From NCBI RefSeq assembly GCF_037975245.1, contig NC_092567.1, forward strand, positions 2,021,714 through 2,085,713: 64,000 bases of DNA. The letters run 5' to 3'. Below, in pieces: positions 54,895-64,000 of the stretch. A program made the position numbers and the translations under genes. Every line of letters starts with the position of its first letter. Position 1 is the stretch's first letter. The notes under the pieces were generated by a model. It ran no database searches. It was given only the letters and a program-made list of their open reading frames with translations, and had not been told where the DNA came from. This DNA is from Apostichopus japonicus (taxonomy: Eukaryota > Echinodermata > Holothuroidea > Aspidochirotida > Stichopodidae).

Positions 54895-55258
54895 CTCGAC
54901 CGTGTCGTCGGGGAACATGACGCATTTTGGGATGGGGGCGACCGCCCGCCCCCCCCCCCCCCATTCAGCATTTTTTAAATGATATCGCTAAGTAATTTCA
55001 AAATAGAAAGTGCTTAGAAGCAACTTACAAGGCCTGGGAAGTGTCATTTCCAGCGATCTGGGAGACATTTTCGGCCAAAATTTGCTTGTACGCTTCGCGC
55101 TAACAAATGGTCCTGGGTAGTGCCATTTCCAGCGATCTGGGAGGCATTTTCGGCCAAAATTTTCTTGTACGCTTCGCGCCAACCTATAGTGGCGCTACGC
55201 TTAGATAATTTGCCTACAGGCTTCGCCTCTCCCTTGGCAGTTCCTCGCTACGCGCCTG
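54895..55258 (-). mobile_element. hAT-like family member, reverse orientation, with internal 76-bp duplication
   Basis: Read on the minus strand it begins CAGGCGCGTAGCGAGG (ending at 55258) and follows the 43917-44205 copy through the shared palindrome. It differs by a tandem duplication of about 76 bp (cagcgatctgggag / cattttcggccaaaatt occurs twice, at about 55050 and 55127). The other end, near the C run at 54947-54961, is degraded. Candidate flanks ctcgaact / ttcgaatt match only 6 of 8, so the left border is approximate. Confidence 0.65.
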
Positions 55259-55614
55259 TTCGAATTTGTAACGCAAACAGCAGATATCACATCATATCAG
55301 TGAGCATGAAAATGGCGTTCCAGGATGAAAAGCCTCAAAACTGTCCGACTTGCCTGAAAAAAAAAATCAAAATTTTTCGCGCGCAAAGCGCGCGTTCAAC
55401 GTGTTTATGTCAATATCATATAAACAAGCATCGGTTATTACATCGCATGCCATAATGTACCGTACGGTCCTTTAAAATTGCGCAGTATACCGTGGGATGC
55501 TAATGTAAACAACGACATGTCTCATGTAGATGTATAAAAAGCATGGAGGTCCAATTATGTCAAAACTCTCTTTTACATTAGTAATGGCGAATTAGGGCCT
55601 GCACCCCCGCCGCG

Positions 55615-56915
55615 CAGTGGCGGAGCGTCCATATGGTCAGGGGGCGGATGCCCCCCCTCCCCCAGATGACGGACTCAAATGGACTGCTGGCGCCTTTTTC
55701 CGCTCTTTACCACTTTTTAATTATTCTAGATTATTGACTTTTTTATTGCGCTCTCATCTACTTATTGACATTTGTCACATTTTGTTGGTGTAATTTGGCG
55801 ATGACACCTTATTCTTCGTTTATCTGCAAATTAGCCAGGCCCGGAAGCGAAATTATTTTTCCCACTTCGACGCGGCCATATTAGCATAATGGGCGTGGAC
55901 TATCGGTCGTTGTTACGGTTTATTGGTCACGTCACAGACTATGCAGTGATATCTCTCGGGTGTTTGTTTGGGTGCTGAAAGTTCTCAATTAAGTTACATG
56001 TCAGGGATTCTAGTACACGTACCAGTATAATAAATAGTATAGTACAGAGGGACATTGCTATTTAGGCATAGTTATAGCAGGGAGCTGCTACTCTAACAGT
56101 AACAGCTCCCTGGTTATAGTTAATACAGACGCAAGTGACAACTGTTTAATAAAATGGGTAGAATATTTCAAGTCCGTAACAATACCCAGTAGCGTACGTA
56201 AACTAATGATGAAAGCACGTAGGCTCCTTACTGCCGTTTAAAAGGGGGTTCATTTATAAATGAACAAATAATTTAGAATGATGGATAAAACAATATGGGG
56301 CACAATACAATACATGTATCTTTGTAGGTTTTTAGCATTGAAAGGTCAGTGGGCCTACCTGGTGTAATATGAAGTGTAATAATCAATACCACGGGAGGTT
56401 CATTTATAACTTTTCCAGACCCTGCTGTCACGGGAGGTTCTTTTCCAAACTTTTCCAGACACGGGAGGTTCATAACACATCTAATAAACAAACACAGTTT
56501 GATTTTGTGATGGAATTTACCTCAAGAGCTCCATAAGACCCGATTGACTGGGAGGAGCAGTCGCACATCATCATGGATCTCATGAAGTCATGTCTTAGGC
56601 CTGAGTATATTAGGCCTGAGTATATTAGCTGAGTATATTATTAAAGAGCTATACGTTAGAGCTCGAAGTCGAAGTCACAAACTTGCCGGCCTGTGACGTA
56701 TTTCATAAGCCACGCCCATGTGGCCGCGTCGAAGTGGGAAAAATAATTTCGCGGCCCGGAAAGGGTCATTTCCTGCGATCAAGGGAGTATCTTTACTCAA
56801 AAATTTTCTGTACGCTACTCGCCAACCAGTGGTGGCGCTCCGCTTAGATAGTGTCGAAAGCGCCCCTTCAGACCATTCTCGCCACTCCTGACCAATACCC
56901 CTAGCTCCGCCACTG
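55615..56915. mobile_element. hAT-like TIR element interrupted by a second transposon
   Basis: Both ends start CAGTGGCGGAGC in inverted orientation, and the flanks carry a perfect 8-bp duplication CCGCCGCG (55607-55614, 56916-56923). Removing the inner element 55847-56752 and one copy of its 9-bp duplication leaves 386 bp, close to the 391-bp relative at 49567-49957 and similar along its whole length. This is strong mutual confirmation of both element models. Non-autonomous. Confidence 0.9.
55847..56752. mobile_element. 906-bp TIR element with 9-bp TSD (Mutator-like), nested
   Basis: Both ends begin GCGAAATTATTTTTCCCACT and are identical over 32 bp in inverted orientation; imperfect similarity (gggcgtgg) continues further in. 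A perfect 9-bp duplication, GGCCCGGAA, flanks it (55838-55846, 56753-56761). Nine-bp duplications with moderately long TIRs fit the Mutator/MULE group. The interior has a hairpin (cagggagctgctac ... gtaacagctccctg, about 56077-56113), three acgggaggttc repeats (56393-56470) and three gagtatatta repeats (56602-56641). It has no transposase. Confidence 0.9.
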
Positions 56916-57603
56916 CCGCCGCGCCTCCTACGCCTATGTGTGTAGTGTTCGGTTTCGGAAATATCTGCTATTTTTTCATTTCCTTCAACCAAGTTTTATA
57001 ATAGCCGTTATAACAGGTTTTAATATTTGTACACCAATAAATTAACTGTGTCTGAATTTTCGAAAATTTCTGACCAACATTCTACATCACACTTCCCTCT
57101 ACTCGTGCAATTTTGACCGGTCTGCTAGGGGTTGAAGGAAGTTTTTTTCTATATTGGTTGTCCATAGATGAAATTTTGTACAAGATTATAGGTATGTTTT
57201 GAAGTGAGTTTATTCACGAGAAATGTGAATTTTCAAATTCTGAACAAATATGGGGCTTAAAACCTTGAAAAGTGGGGCTGACGGGTATTGTGGGCCGCGA
57301 CGTAGAATCACCTACAAAAGCAAAGACCCACAGGAGATGCGATCAGGTCGAACATGATGTGTGCCGGGTTGACAATCTTCAAAAAGGTTATGGATGGAAA
57401 AAAAACTATAATGAAATACTTGGTTCTCAGGCAAAAAGTGTACATCTGGTTGGTCATTTCAAGCCCGAGAAGTGCCGTTTCCGGTGATCTGGGGGGTTTC
57501 AAAACAAGAAATTTTCTTGTACGCTGCGCGCCAACCGATGGTGGCGCTCCGCTTAGATAGTAATTCGCGCCCCCCGGGTTAGAAAATCCTGGATACGCGC
57601 CTG

Positions 57604-59248
57604 TATAACGTCTTCATTTTTTTAGACGTATGTAGACAAGATGGTGGACCATACAATTGAAAACATTAACAAACCATTACTGATCTTTTCTTGTATTTAG
57701 GCGTTGACCGATGAATAAGACTACTTGAATTGTATCTGAATCCCTCTCTTAACTACTACTTGCAAGATTAGTGGTTACTCTAATATTTATTTCTTCATGA
57801 CAGTTTAGCATCTCACCGAAAATCAAACAAAAATATTAAGTTAAAACTTCGACAGATAACACGCGTTAAATAGAATAAAGTATACATCATTACCTCATTA
57901 AGTATATAATACCGATGTAAAACTGTACCGAATCGATACACAATATGTATATTGATGGCTAAAAACTTAAACCAGTACTCATGTAATAAGCATAAAGCCT
58001 GTGTTATGCCCATTTCGCTTTGTATGCAGATTTACAAACCAAAAATGTAACTTAGATATTTTTCTTTGATAGTTGAATGTTATTAAAGGGTGTGATGCGA
58101 AGTCCCCGGAAGTTGCAGATTTAGGTAGGGTTTCAGGAAGAAGCTTAACCTCAAAATTGTACAGAACGTTTCTGAGAGCTCAAGCGGGGTCGAGGGGCTT
58201 TCTCTGGAATATATTTCAAGGCCTGGTTGGTTCCACGAGGGGAAGCCCCCTGGAGTTTTTGCATTGGTGATATCCCTTGTTCACTCGTAGGGAGTTTGAA
58301 GTACTGTACTAAAACACAAAACAGATGTAATCAATAAATTATAGTTATCTATAATGTATTCCAAGCAGGCTGGTGGGGATCCGCTGGACTTAAGCTGCAC
58401 CCTTTGAAGGTATTTTTCGTACTCTTGAAGATATTTTGAAACACAGAAATATATTTATGAGAAGAGCTCAATTTTTAGCGGACAGTAGTGCTAGGCCCCG
58501 TAGGGGGGGGGAGGGGTGTCAGGGGGAGCCTCTGGAAGCTGCTTCATTTTATTTACCTAATATTATCTAAATCTGGGTAAATTTAGACCTACAGTAAGGG
58601 AGTAACAGACTGACCGATTCTGTTTCTTTTTCTTCATTTTTTTGTATTATAACTCTTACTTTCGTAAGGGTATAAATAAAAAAAAATAAAAAAAATATGG
58701 TCTCAAATTCAAATATAGTTCTAATACTTCCCCTCATATCATTACCCACATTTCATTTCTACTATAATTTTCTTCAAGGCAAGTGATGCATGGATGTTAA
58801 TGTTTGCCAACACATGTAAATTGTACTCTTTTCAAGCGTCGATCAATGGAGTGATGGGGTGTCTCCCCACCACGCCACCACCACGCATTTCAAACTAACT
58901 TAACATAGGTTAAAACACAATTTTGCTTTTAGACGCATATATTGGACATAATTCAAGTCATATAAGTCAAACTTTGCTTCAGAAGGTATCAGTTGAAGTC
59001 TAAACTTCCCCTTTATCTGGGGATAGACCACAGACCCCCCCCCCCCTACTCCTTATATGATGTTGGCTTTGACAACCCTCCGTTCCGGTACAAAACTGCA
59101 GAACGAGTGTTTTATCTTTGCCTTTATAAAGTCTTTATGCTAATATAACCTAGTCGTATATTTCGAGTACGGTACATCTAGCACCAGCAGTTCCCATACA
59201 TTTTTGGTCTCTGTTTTGTTTTCGTTTATTTTTTAATACACTTTGCAG
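57604..59248. other. No gene recognised
   Basis: A 65-codon plus-strand ORF at 58073-58270 looks like degenerate repeat (gggaagccccctgg) and has no domain. G run near 58504-58511, C run near 59035-59046. Confidence 0.4.
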
Positions 59249-59353
59249 CAATTTCAGAGACCAATAACTTCGTTTGCAGAACTTGGAAAAGAAAATAAGT
59301 TAAACTTCGCGCTTTATCCTGCAATTCCGAGTGAAAGAATGGTTCAAGCGGCG
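59249..59353 (+). CDS. Candidate exon, plus strand
   Basis: Acceptor aatacactttgcag precedes 35 codons in phase 0: QFQRPITSFAELGKENKLNF, then ALYPAIPSERMVQAA, ending at a possible donor (gtgcgg, mediocre). The composition is protein-like and richer in CpG than the surroundings. An alternative acceptor six bases in (tttcag) keeps the frame. It shares phase 0 with the C2 exon at 41997-42098, but no continuity can be shown. The family is not recognised. Confidence 0.35.
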
Positions 59354-59849
59354 GTGCGGATGTGTTTAAATGTGTGTGTTTTACGGGAGGGGGGGGGGGT
59401 TGACAGACTCCAAGGGGCACAACATTACTTCAAAACCTTACACAATCATGTCGCTGTGTAATTAAGTTGCCCAAAGTGTATGATACCACTACTTTTTTGG
59501 AAAGAGATTTAAAGCATCAATTGATGTGATGGCTTCTCACAAAAACATCTTATAGTGCAGTGATCTCGAAGGAGCGAAATGAAAGGAATATCTCTTAAAT
59601 CAACCAAGCTTAGCAATATTAAGTGTTGTTACATTTCTATTTATTCAGTTCGTTGTTTACTATCACAAGACTCTGTTCTGGGTGTCTCCTTCATATAAAA
59701 TGGTAATCATGTGTCGCTGATTCTTTACTCTATTGTTTGTGAATCAACAACAATCAACAAGTCAAAAGAAATTAACATAGTTGGTAAAAGCCTTTAATTA
59801 ATTGTAAGATATTTTAAGTGTGTCCATTATGACGTCATTGTGACAATAC
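59354..59849. other. No gene recognised
   Basis: Unstructured. A CRE palindrome lies at 59830-59837. Confidence 0.5.
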
Positions 59850-59926
59850 CTTTCACGTTTCTTGATTTCAAGGATGATGGAATGGATCCAACCGGAATAG
59901 TGTCTGGCAGATCGTATTTAATAAAC
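59850..59926 (-). CDS. Candidate internal exon, minus strand
   Basis: A pyrimidine-rich acceptor (tacttctctccatag) and donor gtattg bound 77 bases. Only the frame taking one base at entry is open: FIKYDLPDTIPVGSIPSSLK then SRNVK, leaving one base. The other two frames contain stops. Entry matches the exit of 63266-63311; exit matches the entry of 48622-48683. The family is not recognised. Confidence 0.4.
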
Positions 59927-62900
59927 CTATGGAGAGAAGTAGAGTGATCATCGCGTAAGATGTAGAAGATGTAGAGGAATGTCCTCCTAGTCAGGTCAAT
60001 TGTTTACTAAATCAATGAAGATAAACAACAAAGTAGACAACAAATAACAAGGTAATAAATCATATCTGGTGATCATTCTGATCAGAATTAATTATAATCA
60101 CGAGTCTCGTGTTTCAACGATTCCAAGAAAAATAAATTAGAATGGATATAGTTTTGCCGATAATAAGGATGATAGTTGGAACTGCTGTACTGTATGTAAA
60201 TTATATGCGGCTGGTAGTAACTGTGAAAAGTATAGCTGTCCACATGATCATAATTGGCTAAATTGTCTGTATGCTTAAATTATCAATTAATTTAAAGTTG
60301 TTCAAACATGTTGAAATACAACATTGTACAAAATAAACTAAGTAAACGGAGCGAATCCTTGTAACAACCGCTTGCCATTTTCCGCTCGGATCACGTGATT
60401 TTTTGCGTATGTTATTTTCGGTAAATTGATTGATAATATAGATCGTTCTCGTGAACCCTTCTTACTTTTAAATGAGACCTAAAATGTCTGAGATTGTTAG
60501 ATTGCAGTGGTAAAATGTAAAATCTAGAAATTATGAATCTTAAAGCTGAAAATTGTTTCTTAATCTCAGAAAAGTTTAAGATGCTACAAATTATATTTTT
60601 CAACGTAATTTCGGAATTACAAACCTGCACAATCTTGCACTAAAATGGAGGAGAAATAGAAGGTAGAGGGATAGGAGGGTCGAGGACATAGCAACATTCT
60701 TTACTGGGCGCAACAATTTGTCATCTCGGGTTGAAGTTAAACACGAATTGTTACTATTATATGATATACCAACGTTATTTAAGTATTTATTCAATATCTA
60801 CCTTCAATAATTTTATCACATTGCGCGCATTGTTTTTTTGTCATTGATCTAAATCAAATTGTACAAAATTATAACATTTTTGTGGAGTTGATAATAATGA
60901 CCTTAACCATTACACAATCGAATCTTCCTATTCAACTATGTTCTCAATGAAGAGCTGCATGTGTCCAAAATATCCGACCCCTTCATACCGAGGAGTTATG
61001 AAGACTTCCTGGACATACTTTGTTAAGAATACACTAATGCCATCGTCGTTGATTCACACAAGAAAAGTTTCATTGGAAGGTGGAAGAACAAACACTGAGG
61101 GGAGGCAAAAGTTTTCTTTATACCGGTACTTTTGAACTGCATATTTTATCATTATTATTATTTTGAAGCCAAATAGCAATTTTTTAGACATAAAGGCACT
61201 TGTTACAAACACACAACAACAAGAGGGCACTTGAGTTTATCGAGCATGAAATGAAATTAATTGGATTAACCGGTAACATATAGTGCATAATATCCAATAA
61301 ATATGTTAAAGTGTAGCCCAGTATCATCCTACCTTATACCTGAATTGCCCAGTTCTATGTAAAATACTGCTCCGGACAATGTAAAGAAAATATATAGGTT
61401 ACGTTCCTTGTATCTAATTATCATAATTAACGCATAAATATTGCTACTACTTATGTAAAACGTTTTCTTTACAATCGTTAGTTTTCCGTATCTATCCAGT
61501 GACTGGTTAAAACAGGTGCTTTCGAATATTTCACTGATCTTATATATAATGTAAGGTTATAGCGGACATAACAACTCATGCAATGTACACATGTAGGCAA
61601 AATACTGGAAATAATTTTTGAACTAATCATTTATATTGCTACAGCATTGACAACTATTTGTTAAAGGTTATATTTTAATACTGTAAAAGGGTTCTCCCCG
61701 TTTAGACCCCTACCAACGGACACAAGTCATATTTGGAGCCCAACCCACCCCTCCTCTCCAAAGATAACCAGCATGCAAAATGCATTGAGGTTTCGATGAC
61801 TTCAATGCAGTAGACTTCTGCTTGTTGGTATAACCAAAACTAGCTGTTACAATAACATGGGCATGATAAACACAGGTCAGTCTACTGTACGTGGCTATAC
61901 ACAACTCCATCAAAAACAATAGGGGTCTTGACTCAATGTATTAAAAGGTATCCACGATTTCCATCGATACATATCATGTAAAAGGTTTGTCAGAATTTGA
62001 CCTCTGGTGACCTATATGACATTTGACCTCACAAGCAATAGGATTCTTGTACTCAATATGGCAAATCCATATACCATGTATGAAAAGTATCCATGATTTC
62101 TACCATGAGAAATCATGTAATGAAGGCTTACAGGCCTCGACAAATATTTTTGAAAGTACTCGCTATTTGGCGACTGTGACTAACAATCTACTCACCAAAT
62201 TCCACTCACCACTAGGTCTATGATTGTTGTTCAAGTCTCCAAAGTACAGATTTGCAACATCAGTTAGACAGATACATGTTGCTACGTAATTTCGCATTAG
62301 AAAGTCATGTTTCTTTGCAGTATGAAATTAAAACTTTTTCCACCAAAAGTAAATGTTGAACAAAGTAAACCATGACGCAGAATCATAAATAAGCAGCTAG
62401 GACTACTGTGTCTCAAACAATTAAAAATACAACATCTGTAAAAAATTCTACGAAGATAGCTTGGCTTCTGTTACATTATAGGGCTCCTCTACTTAACTTG
62501 GCATATACTTTATGCATAAACTAGGTGTGCGGGAGTCCTAAGCATATACAGTACCTCACCGCTACTTTGAACCGCTACTCAATTAGAGCGGCGACTTCGT
62601 ACAATTTCACAATGAATTATTTGTCTTTTAGCTGCAGATTGATGCGCGAAAAATATCGCTATTACTCCATTTCACTGCTTAAATCAAAGCGTTGTTTTAT
62701 GCAATGATAATCTGAGGTTGTAAGAGCATAGATCTCTTCCAAAATTCCTAGCAGTAACAACAGAAAACTTGTCTCAAAACTCCTTAAATTGTTCTATACT
62801 TTGCAAATTATGACTGATAGCCAGAAGGAAAATTGCCTTAAGAAATAATGAAGGAGATGTTTTGCCATCTTAAGTGTATTTGTATTCTGACTCGTATTCT

Positions 62901-63265
62901 TCACGTTGTTGTGTTAACGAACCCTAATCGACCCAACCGTTGCTGGCCTAGACAACATAAGCTTGCTCACAGGCCTAGCCAGGTTTGTTCAAGTTGTCCC
63001 ATAATCATAAACGTGACGAAAGTCGAACGTTACTTTTAAGGCCTATAGCTAGGCTGAAACTAGTGGAAGAGACTACACAAATTTGGATCAACAGCCGATC
63101 CAGACAAAAAATAGTTAATTAACTACGTATCGCCGACTTTGTTGTCCTGTATAATGTGTATTACGTCATGTGGCTGGGGTCAAAACAATGTGTAGTGTTG
63201 AGATAACTGAGCGCGTGTATACATACGAAATCGGTCAACAAAGTTGAGAGAAGATAGTGACTTAC
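59927..63265. other. No firm gene
   Basis: A minus-strand open segment within about 60923-61050 reads GISVFLTKYVQEVFITPRYE and onward to a stop, but lacks good splice borders. It may be a decayed exon or element. The rest is uninformative. Confidence 0.35.
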
Positions 63266-63311
63266 TTTAATTCGGCTTTATGGTTCTTCAACAGTTCAAA
63301 ACTTATTATTA
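63266..63311 (-). CDS. Candidate small exon, minus strand
   Basis: Consensus donor gtaagt; the acceptor (aaatatag) is weak. The open frame reads IISFELLKNHKAELK and leaves two bases, fitting the entry of 59850-59926. The helical-looking charged peptide is plausible, but the exon is short and this is the least certain of the series. Confidence 0.25.
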
Positions 63312-64000
63312 CTATATTTCAGATTTGGTAAGGCGACATGAACCTTCGAATTACCTTTTCCCTGCTAAACACGGACAATATTTTATCTCCACCGTCTAAC
63401 CGTTTAATCAACTTCACAGAACAAAACTGTTCTCCATAAAACTAGGCAATTAAGACCACGCAATGTTTGTAGCAACATATTAGATATGTGAGTTACATTA
63501 AGGGCTATTTGATTATGTGTTAATTAGGCAGACTTCCATATACCAACGAAAAGTACATAAAGGGAAAAAACGAAGAAAGGGGAATAAAACAATCCTTCTG
63601 TAAAATTAGGGAGAGGAGCAAGTGAGGGATGTATTAAACAACCAAGGAAATCAAGTTTACTCATTTAAAATATATAAACAAAGAATAATAATGAGAACAC
63701 GTTGTAATATCATGATATATGACGTACAGTATCACTGAATGGCTGTTAGATATATACCTAACCCGTATTGAATAAAAAGATGCATTATTCCCAGCCACGG
63801 CTAGACACTGACTGACCTACTTGTCGTCGGTTTCCATGGTTACGTTGTATGACAGTTACGACATTCCAGGTGTACACTAGACGCGTGTCTCGTTTATCTT
63901 TCTATTCATTATCTTTAACTGCCTAAGGTCATCTATTGTTATGCTAATTAGGTATTTACGGGAGATCCAGGTGTGTCATATTTACTGTTAACTTATTTTA
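63312..64000. other. No gene recognised
   Basis: AT-rich window edge with no supportable structure. Confidence 0.5.

Larger units (their letters stand above)
54468..57603. mobile_element. Outer TIR element of a three-level nest, 3.1 kb
   Basis: Left end CAGGTGCGTATCCAGG; right end, reverse-complemented, CAGGCGCGTATCCAGG (15 of 16 identical). TATAA flanks both sides (54463-54467 and 57604-57608), a 5-bp direct repeat, shorter than the 8 bp seen in its relatives, so the pairing of these two ends is likely but not proven. The right part (57465-57600) carries the shared palindromic core in reverse. The interior contains a purine-rich tract (54520-54690) and the elements listed separately. No transposase ORF. 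Confidence 0.65.

Noticed and set aside
60923-61135. Coding-like minus-strand segment (GISVFLTKYVQEVF...) and an opposite plus-strand ORF
   Set aside because: Protein-like words, but no acceptor/donor pair that gives a clean exon, and both strands are open.

Overview
This is eukaryotic (metazoan) nuclear DNA. It is AT-rich, its coding signal is split into short exons with canonical GT-AG borders, and most of the sequence is intron, intergenic DNA, satellites, microsatellites and short terminal-inverted-repeat (TIR) transposons. There are no bacterial operons, no CRISPR array and no intact long ORF. The frequent palindrome TAGGCCTA and the density of short hAT-like elements make me think of a marine deuterostome invertebrate such as an echinoderm or sea cucumber. 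That is inference only.

Coding content. The best-supported gene lies on the minus strand at about 0.6-3.1 kb. It has four exons whose reading phases fit exactly and which encode an HMG-box-like domain; the gene runs off the left edge. Further minus-strand exon candidates (10.4, 32.4, 44.3, 48.6, 59.9 and 63.3 kb) are partly phase-compatible with one another and with the HMG gene. They could be upstream exons of one very long transcript, or of a second gene, but each alone is weak. On the plus strand there is a C2-domain-like exon at 42.0 kb, a possible two-exon micro-gene at 30.4-31.0 kb, and isolated start-exon or exon candidates at 5.07, 45.97 and 59.25 kb.

Mobile elements. One family of short hAT-like elements recurs across the window. 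Members share a GC-rich palindromic core, CA-rich termini and 8-bp target-site duplications (TSDs): 7262-8481 (with a second element nested inside), 43917-44205, 49567-49957, and a three-deep nest at 54468-57603. The innermost layer of that nest (55847-56752) has a 9-bp TSD typical of Mutator-like elements. At 15683-16643 an element with TIRs of nearly 90 bp sits inside a (TA)n tract and carries a fragment of an integrase-like gene. At 50713-52014 inverted arms made of a ~17-bp minisatellite flank a ~780-bp core, as in Foldback elements. tRNA-derived SINE-like pieces occur at 9926-10067, 28150-28215 and 40560-40790.

Tandem repeats. A 4.3-kb minisatellite (18005-22320) of ~59-bp monomers is organised into 1300-bp higher-order units. 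A 156-bp satellite occupies 23190-24562, a ~34-bp GATCGATAG-containing array 33971-35062, a diverged ~178-bp satellite 5838-6725, an ATCC-type tetranucleotide tract 8630-9272, a purine tract 14648-14856, and six (TA)n tracts are spread through the window.

Regulatory signal. The 8-bp CRE palindrome TGACGTCA occurs at least 14 times between 31.2 and 59.9 kb and not in the first 31 kb, far more often than base composition predicts. Three copies lie in a 20-bp tandem repeat at 44.63 kb.
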